This document shows, in pieces, positions 20,085 through 30,254 of a DNA stretch of 64,000 bases. Source of the DNA: Corallium rubrum (taxonomy: Eukaryota; Cnidaria; Anthozoa; Scleralcyonacea; Coralliidae); assembly GCA_964035015.1 (NCBI GenBank), contig CAXIUP010000282.1, forward strand, positions 65,001-129,000, in the 5' to 3' direction. Every line of letters starts with the position of its first letter. Positions within the stretch are counted from its first letter, which is position 1. The notes below the pieces were generated by a model. The model had not been told where the DNA came from and did no database searches. It saw only the letters and a program-made list of their open reading frames with translations. The translations under genes and the position numbers were made by a program.

Positions 20085-20119
20085 TTCCAACTACTACTCA
20101 AAATTCAGCGCTTGTAAAG
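20085..20119 (+). CDS. 35-nt Thr/Ser-rich linker exon, copy 2
   Basis: Acceptor TTTTTTTCTAG and donor AAAG|GTAATG. Phase 1 in, phase 0 out, the same length as 8812-8846. With the leftover G of the preceding exon it reads V-PTTTQNSALVK. The following intron is short (about 850 bases) and shares the AATGATGATGATG start and the family-B SINE pair with the other copy. Confidence 0.65.
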
Positions 20120-20189
20120 GTAATGATAACAATGATGATGATGATAATAATTATCTCGATATGATAAGTTTTACGTATGTACATGTAGT

Positions 20190-20565
20190 GCATGTGGTAC
20201 GTTTGCGAACTTGATGTAATGTAACAGACGTTTGGTGGGCGTTCGTCAAGCTCAATTACTCAGAAAAGATATCTGAGCCCCAGACAGAGTTCGAACCTGC
20301 AACCTTCTAATGACCAGTTAGACGCTCTAACCATTGAGCCACTGAGGCTCAGATGGAGAGCTGAGGTTGCAAATTCATAGTCATATGTGCTCCTAAGTGG
20401 TAGCGTTTGCATATGAGGTGTAATTAAAGTGATATTATAAGTTGTACCTATACATGCAGTGCATTTGGTACGTAATGTAACAAACAGACATTTGGTGGAC
20501 GTTCGTCAAGCTCAATTACTCAGAAAACTTTTCTGATCTCCAGACAGGGTGCCAACCTAATAATA
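20190..20565 (-). repeat. tRNA-derived SINE family B, two copies in the paralogous intron
   Basis: The first copy has A box TGGCTCAATGG and B box GGTTCGAACTC on the minus strand. The second (about 20455-20565) is a partial copy. Position and order match 9690-10085. Confidence 0.7.
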
Positions 20566-20774
20566 ATTATCTCATGACACACCACATTTCCTTGTTTAAC
20601 AGACCCGTTAAATCGTCTATTCAACTGATTAGTATGCGTACAGTGTGGTGATGAAGGGTTATCACACTCTTTTGAATAGAAAAACAATCCTGTTAGGTGG
20701 ATTTGGAGTAATTGACACTGCATGCTGACCAGTATTCCATAAAACAATCCTTCAGGTGCCCACTGTCTTTTGTA

Positions 20775-20797
20775 TTGTTGTTGTTTTTGTTGTTGTT

Positions 20798-20896
<99 letters not shown>

Positions 20897-20938
20897 GCTG
20901 CTATTGTTATTGCTGTTGTTGTTGTTGTTGTTGTTTTT
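20775..20938 (+). repeat. (TTG)n trinucleotide array before the third DUF4430 exon
   Basis: About 50 TTG units with a few TTA/CTG/TTT changes. It lies 30 bases before the acceptor at 20968, the place where copies 1 and 2 carry TGT-rich pentanucleotide arrays. Poly-Val, poly-Leu, poly-Cys, poly-Asn and poly-Thr frames are artefacts. Confidence 0.95.
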
Positions 20939-20968
20939 ACTGTTATTGTCGCTGCTATTTTCATTTAG

Positions 20969-21022
20969 AATATAACTGTTCATAACAACCTAATTTTCAA
21001 CAACACTACAAATGCTATTTAA
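20969..21022 (+). pseudogene. Third DUF4430 exon, cut after 17 codons by a TTAA element
   Basis: The acceptor (TTCATTTAG) and the start NITVHNNLIFNN match the first codons of copies 1 and 2. The frame then meets TAA in the TTAA at 21019-21022, the duplication of the inserted element. Sequence beyond the element (from 21618) shows no clear continuation of the domain. This copy is dead unless spliced differently. Confidence 0.6.
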
Positions 21023-21613
21023 CCCTATCCAGACTGGGGGGGGGGGGGGGGGGGGGGGGGGCGAAAAGTGCCCGCGCTGAATTTAAAAGTTAATATCTCC
21101 TAAACCAGTACAGGTATGGTTCTGAAATTTTATGACTTTTCCTAAATATGTATGGGCTTTATGTGTGGAAAATTTGGCGAAAAAATATTACGCCAAAAAA
21201 AATTTACAGCGGAGTCGTGAACACCTACCAACACTAAATTTCAGCAGACAATTTTTATTATGTTTGCTTTTATAATAGTTGCAACAAAAGTAAGCACTTT
21301 TTAATAAAGAAAAACTATTTTTTTCATATACTACATTTTTTATGTTAACAAAACAATAAGAAAAAGAATTTTGGAAATTCTAAAAATCCGGGGGTTTTGC
21401 AATTAATGACGTCATAATGACGTCACAATTTGTTGCCATGACAACATAAGTGTAACACATACTTGAACAAGGCATACCATACAGCTGTAAAAGTTTCGTC
21501 GGAATACACCAAATGGTTCAGGAGATATTGACCGCGGCCACTTTCCGCCCCCCCTCCCCTCCCCCCCCCCCCCCTAGTCCCAGAAGTTAAAAAAAAGCCC
21601 AGTCTGGATAGGG
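21023..21613. mobile_element. 591-bp TTAA-flanked TIR element (piggyBac-like MITE)
   Basis: Left tip CCCTATCCAGACTGGG and right tip CCCAGTCTGGATAGGG are perfect inverted copies. TTAA lies directly outside each (21019-21022, 21614-21617). TTAA duplication with CCC tips is the mark of the piggyBac superfamily. Runs of G (21038-21061) and C (21547-21572) sit at mirrored subterminal places. No transposase frame. Confidence 0.8.
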
Positions 21614-21617
21614 TTAA

Positions 21618-22130
21618 GAACTATTACTATTATATGTCAAGACGAATAGTGCACGTGAAAGTCCATTTATTCACCCGCCCGATGTGTAATATTTCCCGTT
21701 TTCTGAACTACACTCCATCTTTTATTTTTTTTATTTTAAGTCATGTCCCCAACTTGTGATATTTTTAACTTCATTTGCATTTTTTTTAAATACTTTTTAG
21801 AGCAATTCTACAACGAACGGCGTGAGTGGTTATGGTATTCCAGCCTTTGCACGTATCCACCTAATGGTTTATTTTATTATCTACCTAATTCATTAACTTG
21901 TGATTGCGGATCGATTCAGTCAAATGACAAGTTGCTTGTTAGTTTTAATGTGTCTATGAAACAAAAATTTGTTTGTCTTATTTGAAAGATCGCTTAAATT
22001 TACAAGGTAACATCTTTTACAGTTTTTGGTTTCCTTGCTTCGTGTTGAGATATTTCAAGTTGTTTGATATGCAAATTAAATATCTTGACGTCACACTTGT
22101 ATAATAATGAGTGATGAGTTACTGCAGAAG
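21618..22130. other. Intergenic or intronic sequence, no clear gene
   Basis: An ATG frame of 80 codons (21743-21985) has no recognised domain; an acceptor-like TTTTTAG lies at about 21800. Dispersed-repeat text (AGATATTTCAAGTTGTTTGA) is at 22050. Confidence 0.4.
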
Positions 22131-22149
22131 GTTATTTCTCTCTTTTGTT

Positions 22150-22310
22150 ATGTAATTTATCATACACGAGGAGGAGTGTTTCATCAAGATATCCAAACAC
22201 TGAGACGTTTGTTGAAAACCGAGGCGAAGCCGAGGTTTTTGAACAAGCTTCGAAGTGTTTGGATATCCTGATGAAACACTCCTCCGAGTGCTTGATATAG
22301 CATCTCAAAC
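22150..22310. repeat. Hairpin repeat with GAGGCGAAGCCGAGG core
   Basis: GAGGAGTGTTTCATCAAGAT at left pairs with ATCCTGATGAAACACTCCTC at right, around a GCGAAGCCGAGG centre. A small fold-back element of a type frequent in marine invertebrate genomes. Confidence 0.6.
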
Positions 22311-22539
22311 AAATCAGTACCTTAAGAGAAAATCGAGGTAACAGTTTGCTTAATTTATGTAATTTCTTCCTCCGATATCCAAACCACAGGCACGGTATTG
22401 ATTTCCTTTGTGTTTTCCTCATGAATTATTAATGATTTGAGAGGATATGATAATCACCTGAAAATTCTACATGTTTGCTGTTGTTGGAGAAACACACTCA
22501 CACAGGCACACACTTCCTTCAAAAAAATTTGTTTTGATA

Positions 22540-23160
22540 ATAGCGATAAGCCATTATGCACGTCTGACGTCAAAATGTTTAATTTGCATATTAAAACAAT
22601 TTGAAATATCTCAACAACGAAGCAAGGAAACGAAAAACTGCAAAAGATGTTACTTTGTCATTTTAAAGGACATTGGCAATAAAAAATAAGTTTGTCTAAT
22701 TTGAAAGAACTCATAACATTGTAATAGAAGATCTTTTACAATTTTTTAGTATGTTTCTTCTAAAGATATTCCAATTTGTTTAATATGTAAATGAATGGTC
22801 TCTGACGTCAGGAGCAGGATACAGTATTTTCACACGTAGCAAAATCAGTTATATCTCTAAATTTGTTCAACGAAATCACTTGAAACTGTGCACATAAAAA
22901 CTCGTTGGGCACTGAACCTTTCGTTACTGATGTTGCATTGTGTAAAAATACTGTACCCTGCTCCTGACGTAAGAGCCCATCTCATTTACATATATTAAAC
23001 GAATTGAAATATCTTGCAAACGAAGAAAGACACGAAAAAGTTGTAAAAGATCTTCTATTACAATTTCATGAGTTCTTTCAAATTAAATAAAATTAATTTT
23101 TATTGCCAAGACCTTTTAAGTGTTCTTTCAAATATGACACACTTAGTTTTCATTTCATAA
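22540..23160. repeat. Palindromic MITE, centre near 22895, with flanking dispersed repeat
   Basis: GACGTCAGGAGCAGGATACAGTATTTT at about 22803 pairs with its complement near 22970. Further out, TTTGAAAGAACTCAT..AATAGAAGATCTTTTACAA (22697-22740) pairs with 23040-23095. Outer text matches the 19.8-kb and 22.0-kb dispersed repeat. Confidence 0.6.
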
Positions 23161-23299
23161 GCTCTTTCTTCTAGATGCCCAAATATTTGGCTGGTGTTGG
23201 AAATCAGCTTTAACTTTGATTCTACTGGTAAACAAATAATAAAATGTAAAATCTGTAGTTGGGATGGATAGAGACGTGTATTGGCTATTTTTTTGGGAT

Positions 23300-26200
23300 A
23301 AAATAGTAAAGGGATTAGCCTTTACTTCTTGACCGATTTTGGTCATTTTTGAAACTTTTGAGTTAGGCTAAAAAATGGTTAAATAAAGTAGTTTTAGACC
23401 TACTGCGCAAAGGAGAAGTTTGCATTCGGGTTAAAAAAAAATCAGGGTGGAAAAAAATGTAAAGAGGATAGCCTTTACTTTTTGACCGATTTTGGTTATT
23501 TTTGAAACTTTTGAGTTAGGGCAAAAACGATTAAATAAAGTCGTTTTAGACATTCTGCGCAAAGGGGAACGCTGTATTTAGGCTAAAAAATTTTTTTTTA
23601 ATTTTTCAAAAACAATCGGGTTTCCAAAAAATTAAAGGGGTTATTAAAGGCCTTTACTTTTTGACCGATTTTGGTCATTTTTTAAACTTTTTAGTTAGGG
23701 TCAACAACTGTTAAGTAAAGTCATTTTAGACTTTCTGCGGAGAGGACAAGGCTGTATTTGGGCTAAAAAGAATTTTTTTAATTTTTAAAAAAAAATAGGG
23801 AAAAAAAAAATTAAAGGGATTAACCTTTACTTTTTAACCGATTTTGGTCATATTTGAAACTTTTTAATTAGGGTCAAAAACGGTTAAATAAAGTCGTTTT
23901 AGACAATCTGCGAAAAGGAGAAGGCTGTATTTGGGTTAAAAATACTTTTTTTGATTTTTTAAAAAAAATAGGGGAAAAAAAGTAAAGGGGATAGCCTTTA
24001 CTTTTTGATCGATTTTGGTCATTTGTGAAAGTTTTTAGTTCGGGAAAAAACGGTTAAATAGAGTCGTTTTAGACCTTCTGCGGAAAGGAGGAGGCTGTAT
24101 TTGAACTAAAACTATTTTTATTGATTTAAAAAAAAAATAGGGTAAAAAAAAGGAAAGGGGTTAACCTTTACTTTTTGACCGATTTTGGTTATTTTTTAAA
24201 CTTTTGAGTTAGGGTCAAAAACGGTTAAATGAAGTCGTTTTAGACATTCTGCGCAAAGGAGAAGGCTGTATTTGGGCTAAAAAAAAATTTTTTTATTTAA
24301 AAATAGGGGGAAAAAATTAAAGGGGTTAACCTTTACTTTATGACCGATTTTGGTCACTTTTTAAACTTTTGAGTTAGGGTAAAAAATGGTTAAATAAAGT
24401 CATTTTAGAGCTTCTGCGAGAAGGAGAAGGCTGTATTTGAGCTAAATAATTTCGTTTTGATTTTTTAAACAAAATCTGGAAAAAAAAAAGTAAAGGGTTT
24501 AGCTTTTACTTTTTGACCGATTTTAATGATTTTTGAAACTTTTGAGTTAGGGTCAACAACTGTTAAGTAAAGTCATTTTAGACTTTCTGCGGAAAGGACA
24601 AGGCTGTATTTGGGCTAAAAAGAATTTTTTTAATTTTTAAAAAAAAATAGGGAAAAAAAAATTAAAGGGATTAACCTTTACTTTTTAACCGATTTTGGTC
24701 ATATTTGAAACTTTTTAATTAGGGTCAAAAACGGTTAAATAAAGTCGTTTTAGACAATCTGCGAAAAGGAGAAGGCTGTATTTGGGTTAAAAATACTTTT
24801 TTTGATTTTTTAAAAAAAATAGGGGAAAAAAAGTAAAGGGGATAGCCTTTACTTTTTGATCGATTTTGGTCATTTGTGAAAGTTTTTAGTTCGGGAAAAA
24901 AACGGTTAAATAAAGTCGTTTTAGACCTTCTGCGGAAAGGAGGAGGCTGTATTTGAACTAAAACTATTTTTATTGATTTAAAAAAAAAATAGGGTAAAAA
25001 AAAAGGAAAGGGGTTAACCTTTACTTTTTGACCGATTTTGGTTATTTTTTAAACTTTTGAGTTAGGGTCAAAAACGGTTAAATGAAGTCGTTTTAGACAT
25101 TCTGCGCAAAGGAGAAGGCTGTATTTGGGCTAAAAAAAATTATTTTTTTTTTGAAAAAATATCGGGGGAAAAAATAGTAAAGGAGTTAACCTTTACTTTT
25201 TGACCGATTTTGGTCATTTTTTAAATTTTTTAGTTATGGTCAAAAACTGTTAAGTAAAGTCGTTTTAGACATTCTGCGGTAAGGAGAAGGCTGTATTTGG
25301 GCTAAAAAAATTTTTTTTGATTTTTAAAAAAATTAGGGAAAAAAAATTAAAGGCGTTAACCTTTACTTTTTGACCGATTTTGGTCACTTTTTAAACTTTT
25401 GAGTTAGGGTCAAAAATGGTTAAATAAAGTCATTTTAGAGATTCTGCGAAAAGGAGAAGGCTGTATTCGAGCTAAATAATTTAGTTTTGATTTTTTAAAC
25501 AAAATCTGGAAAAAAAAGTAAAGGGTTATAAATATAAGTGCCCAGCACAATATCTTGTAATCATTATCTCTGAAGATGTTGTAGCATAAACAACGAAACG
25601 TTAGATTATTAAATATTATGTTTTTTATGTCCTTTTGTTCATGGCTTTTATTCGTGTTTTGTGCTGGGCACTTATATTTATAATAAGATTACGTTTTCCG
25701 CCTGGTGAATCTCTTGCCGAAGTAAAGGGTTTAGCCTTTACTTTTTTACCGATTTTAATGATTTTTGAAACTTTTGAGTTAGGGTCAAAAACGGTTAAAT
25801 AAAGTCGTTGTCGACCTTCTGTTAAACGGGGAAGGCTGTATTTGGCTAAAACAATTTTTTTTTTGAAAAAACATCGGGGGAAAAAAAGTAAAGGGGGTTA
25901 GCCTTTACTTTTTGACCGATTTTGGTCATTTTTTAAACTTTTTAGTTAGGGTCAAAAACTGTTAAGTAAAGTCGTTTTAGACGTTCTGCGGAAAGGAGAA
26001 GGCTGCATTTGGGCTAAAAAAATTTTTTTTTATTTAAAAATAGGGGGAAAAAATTAAAGGGGTTAACCTTTACTTTATGACCGATTTTGGTCACTTTTTA
26101 AACTTTTGAGTTATGGTAAAAAATGGTTAAATAAAGTCATTTTAGAGCTTCTGCGAGAAGGAGAAGGCTGTATTTGAGCTAAATAATTTCGTTTTGATTT

Positions 26201-26620
26201 TTTAAACAAAATCTGGAAAAAAAAAGTAAAGGGTTTAGCTTTTACTTTTTGACCGATTTTAATGATTTTTGAAACTTTTGAGTTAGGGTCAAAAACTGTT
26301 AAATAAAGTCGTTTTCGACTGTCTGTTAAACGGGGAAGGCTGTATTTGGCTAAAAAAAAATATTTTTTTAATTTTTGAAAAAAAAAATCGGGGAAAAAAA
26401 AGTAAAGGGTTTAGCCTTTACTTTTTGACCGATTTTGGTCATTTTTTACACTTTTTAGTTTGGGTCAAAAACGGTTAAATAAACTCGTTTTAAACCTGTG
26501 AAAAGGGGAATGCTGTATTTGGACTAAAAAAAATTTTTTTTTGATTTTTGAAAAAAAATCGGGGGGAAAAAAAGTAAAGGGGTTAGCCTTTACTTTTTGA
26601 CCGATTTTGGTCATTTTATT
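23300..26620. repeat. Tandem satellite, ~172-bp unit, about 19 copies, higher-order repeats
   Basis: Each unit holds CCTTTACTTTTTGACCGATT then TTGGTCATTTTT, GAGTTAGGGTCAAAAACGGT, AAAGTCGTTTTAGACNTTCT and GAAGGCTGTATTTGGGCTAA. Unit starts lie near 23319, 23482, 23660, 23826, 23996, 24169, 24328, 24506, 24677, 24847, 25019, 25191, 25360, 25735, 25911, 26070, 26242, 26416 and 26588. The blocks from 23826 and 24677 are nearly identical (offset about 851 bp, five units). The block from 24328 recurs at 26070 (offset about 1742 bp, ten units). GACCGATTTTGGTC is a small hairpin in every unit. One unit is interrupted by a MITE at 25526. Confidence 0.9.
25526..25683. mobile_element. 158-bp TIR MITE inserted in the satellite
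   Basis: The ends TTATAAATATAAGTGCCCAG and CTGGGCACTTATATTTATAA are perfect inverted copies of about 25 bases. The interior carries ACAACGAAACGTTAG. A related single end is at about 62715-62755. The 40 bases just right of it are also not satellite. Confidence 0.75.
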
Positions 26621-26631
26621 CTATCGCTTTA

Positions 26632-28340
26632 GCATCTCTTGAATCAACGACGTGGTCGTTTGAAGTTTTCTCTGCCTCCTCCAACATTAAATTTACCGCT
26701 TTGGTGGACCAGTATAAATTGATAACCAAGTGAGATACTGTATCACGCGGTGGGCGTTTGAGCGATATTCGAGCGTTAATGTTCTTTCCTGCATGGTGTC
26801 TTCTGGCTTCAAGGGAGTTGTCTTTGTAAGATTCTGTGTAATTGTAGCACGATGATAATGAAATTTAAAACGTGGGGGGAGCGACTTTTAAAAGAATTTC
26901 TATAGCCTGCCGCATGAAAAGAATGTTTTCTGTACTTCTATACATTATGTCCGTCCTAAGTCTGTTGTGAGACTCCAAACCGCCTTCGATACCCCTCTGT
27001 CCTGTAGCGAAAATACTTTCAAGGACCAAACCAAGTTCAGGAAATATTTCTACCTTAAGCGCGCGACCTCTGCTGTCGTACTGCTTTCGAAATTCTTTGG
27101 AATTTCTCAACGCTATCGTGCGCTTGTAGAGACGTCGCTGTTTCTCATTGGTCATGTCATTACGAACCATTTTGGACGTTGTTTCAATATCTTCGAACTG
27201 AATTAAGTTTCCCTCAAGTTCATTTTTGCTTGCCATAATTGCGTTTTTGTTCTTCACATTAGAAAGCTTTGCTACAAAGTTTGTGCTGATAGCTTTTGCA
27301 AAAAGACCTTTGATTAAATCTCGATCTTTCTTGGTGTCTGCAAATCTCAACGCTGTGTTAAAAAGCCCTCCAATCTCACTTTCAATGTGACTGTTCATAT
27401 GCTTTGTTACCCCCGATCTGCTCAATTCTTCGGGTTTTTCAACAAACATATCTAAATTTTCTCGGTTTTCAACAAAGAATGCCGTTTCTTGTAAATGTAC
27501 TTTTGACAAGTTTAAATACGGCGATAGAACTGTCAGTAATTCAATGGGCTTAGGGCACCTCTTTAGATATTTCTTACTAATTCTTTCTTTGCAGGTTTTA
27601 TATACCGTGAAAAGCTGTTTCGCGCTAATCAGAGGGCCATGTTTCAAAAATACCTGCCGACTTCAAGTATGATCTGATATTTTTGTTTCAAATGTTGGTT
27701 CGCTTCACTTAAGAGCTTTCTTTCTAAGTCCACAACATTCTTTTGTAAGTATCCGTCGACATGCCCAGTATAATAATTTCGATAGTTATTTTTAGAAGAT
27801 AGTTTACCCCATCTTTTCGATAGTTTGGGGAAAATTAAAGTACGCGTATTTCCTTGGTTATCTTTCCTATCAACATCCCTGTCACCAATTAACGAATACC
27901 ATGTCTTAGGCGAGGAAGGGGTAAAACTGGCAATGATGAGAATCATTGCTAGTGAATATCGTTGGAGGGAAGATACCTGAAATGTTATCTACTCGCTTGG
28001 TGACAGAATTATCTTCTCTAGCGATCTCATCAATTTTATCCCCAACTCCAGGAACAACATAGTTATCAGTAACTTCCTGTTCACTGACGTTAGAGTATGA
28101 CGAGACAAGATGTTGCGGAATGCAGTGTTGATGGGATTGCGATTTGTGCCAGTTTCGTGACAGGAAAGGAAATGGAAGAGTTGAGTGGCGAGGCTCAACG
28201 GCATCAACTTTTAGCTTCTTTTGTTGCTGGGGACGATTGCTTTCTTGTCGTCTTTTGCCAAACGTTAATGGTGTATCTACTTTTTTTCTCTTTGGGATCG
28301 GTGTTACAACTTTTGCATCATGTGTTCTCTAAGTGACAAA
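26632..28340 (-). pseudogene. Broken minus-strand gene of unknown, probably repetitive, family
   Basis: Three colinear open segments read downward: about 28290-27960 (VSEQEVTDNYVVPGVG and following), 27946-27644, and 27647-26865. The last two join at a frameshift in a T run near 27650. The 260-residue part ends TF-stop at 26865, yet the same frame resumes at once with SLSSCYNYTESYK, ARRHHAG, RISLKRPPRDTVSHLV and YWSTKAVN and runs to about 26632, 12 bases from the satellite edge. Other cnidarian genomes, as far as I recall, carry proteins with this SxxSCYNYT ... RHHAG tail. I know no function. Likely a mobile-element-associated family. The start codon given by simple ORF calling (TTG) is not real. 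Confidence 0.5.
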
Positions 28341-28620
28341 TATAAACTATTGTAAATTAGGCGTTCGTGCATATCTTTGTAAAATATCTGCGCTATTCGA
28401 GCGTTTTCGATTTAAAAAAAATATAGAAAAAATCTCATGCGTCTGTATAGCGTTTCCTTAAAATAAGCCAGTTCGGAGTTTTGATTGCGCATAAGATACG
28501 TTCCGCGATAAAACGTTGTTAACCCATAACACGAGGCTGAGGGCGAGTTACTGTTTGCGCCCTATAAAGTTACGAATTGGCATTGATTGACCTTGATGCT
28601 AAGCCAAAGATTTAAATAAT
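28341..28620. other. Intergenic, nothing recognised
   Basis: AT-rich with no open frame above background and no clear repeat. Confidence 0.4.
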
Positions 28621-28622
28621 TA

Positions 28623-28735
28623 AACCATATAGGTTGATTGGGTTACAGTTTTTAGGGATCGAGAATTTGATTTTTGATAGTACTGTATGTCAAGCACTCG
28701 ACCCCTAAAATTGTAACCCCATCAACCTATTTCAC
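28623..28735. repeat. Short hairpin repeat
   Basis: ATAGGTTGATTGGGTTACAGTTTTTAGGG pairs with CCCCTAAAATTGTAACCCCATCAACCTAT (28700-28730). A small fold-back MITE-like unit. Confidence 0.6.
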
Positions 28736-28749
28736 ATCATTTGGGTTTT

Positions 28750-29634
28750 ATCCCGAATTTCTTTTGCATACGTTAAGTGGAAATTTCGATGATGAACCGG
28801 TATAACCATTGTATTAACCCCCAGGGCTGGCCAAAGTAAATGTATATTCAATCTGTATCGCTGTATCATGAAATAGTACTAGCCGAAGAAATTCGCGATG
28901 ATGACGAGGCGCGATTGATAGATAAGAAGACAAGACACCTGGATCAAGTGTTCACTCGGGCTACTGGAAAGTGCAGAGGTCTCTATAACGCGTGAGCAAA
29001 GAGGTGGGAGTGGGCCGAGGAAGATCAGATTGAAGGCTGAATGTGGTGCAGGACTATCCTGAATTGTCAATTTAAAGTCTCTAGAATTCAGGATTATCCT
29101 GAAACCTAGGGGACTTCTCTGTCCCACATGCGGGATGTTAAACTAAAAAGCATATAACAACAAAACAGTAGGGGTGTTGTAGTCAGGGTCTGAGAGGTGG
29201 AACTTTCTCTTTGGGGGGTTGTGGTTAGATTTAGAGTTACTGGGGGTTGTCGTTAGGTTTAGAGGTGGGGTCAGGGTTGGATTTCATTTCTTTAATATTC
29301 AGGATTATCTGGAATTCTAGACCATTTCACAAATGTAAACAAATGTAATAGATATAAGTGATTAAGGTTAGACTAAGCAGCAAGCCATTACTAAGTAAGC
29401 AGTATATTACTCAGACAACCAACAACAAGCGCATTTACCAAGGAACTATATTAAAATGCACACACCCAATGAAATTATATAAGCTAGTGAAGCAATATTA
29501 TAATTATAATCCACAGGATGTGGTTATACCAGTAAGTAAAAGGTGAATTTGATTGATCTACTGTACTGTCCTCAATAACAGTAGTGCTTCAGTTGTGTTT
29601 TTCATTATGCTTTATTGCATTATTACTCGGGCTA
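28750..29634. other. Intergenic; dispersed repeat flanking a Helitron-like element
   Basis: No gene. The segment 29380-29500 (AAGCAGTATATTAC..CAACAAGCGC..ACCAAGGA..CTAT) recurs at 35045-35150 on the other side of the Helitron-like element, in the same orientation. Confidence 0.5.
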
Positions 29635-29796
29635 AGTCTAGATTTCGCGATTCTTATTATTTTTTTGCGACGCGTTATTAGTCCTCCGCGCGGCCGCTGG
29701 CGATATTGACCAATAAGCTTTGCGAAACTGAGGCATGTGACTAACTGACTATATGCTGCTGATATGCATGTGACCAGTGCCTTCTTTCTTTTCGAC

Positions 29797-29936
29797 TGAC
29801 TGAGTGAGTGAGTGAGTGAGTGAGTGAGTGAGTGAGTGAGTGAGTGAGTGAGTGAGTGAGTGAGTGAGTGAGTGAGTGAGTGAGTGAGTGAGTGAGTGAG
29901 TGAGTGAGTGAGTGAGTGAGTGAGTGAGTGAGTGAG
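29797..29936 (+). repeat. (TGAG)n tetranucleotide array
   Basis: About 35 perfect units bordering the LINE 3' end. A shorter (GAGT)4 lies at 34459-34478 on the LINE 5' side. Confidence 0.95.
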
Positions 29937-30254
29937 GATAGGATAGGAGGAGGATAGGAAAAACTTTATTTATACACGCTGACCATTGTCAACCTAGGCT
30001 GATTTCCACAAGGGGCGTGTAAACTGTTAAAATTACAAAGATATAGTAACATAATATACACTGTTGGAGCAGAACAGTTGAAATAACCACGAAGTTGGCC
30101 ATCTCAGATCAGGTTGAATCTGAGATAACCAACCCCATGGTCACTCCAACTGCTCCGCTTCCACTGTGCAGTAGAAAATTATAAGTACAAGAATATAAAC
30201 TATAGAAAATAATATACAGTACAATAAATTTATTTACAAGTCTTTCATGCGATG

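Noticed and set aside
20693-20985. Poly-Asn, poly-Leu, poly-Val, poly-Cys and poly-Thr frames
   Set aside because: Trinucleotide (TTG/CAA)n array in an intron.
28955-28972. Another Helitron2-like 5' end (CACTCGGGCTACTGG)
   Set aside because: The flank is GTTC rather than ATTATT and the following text does not match the family.
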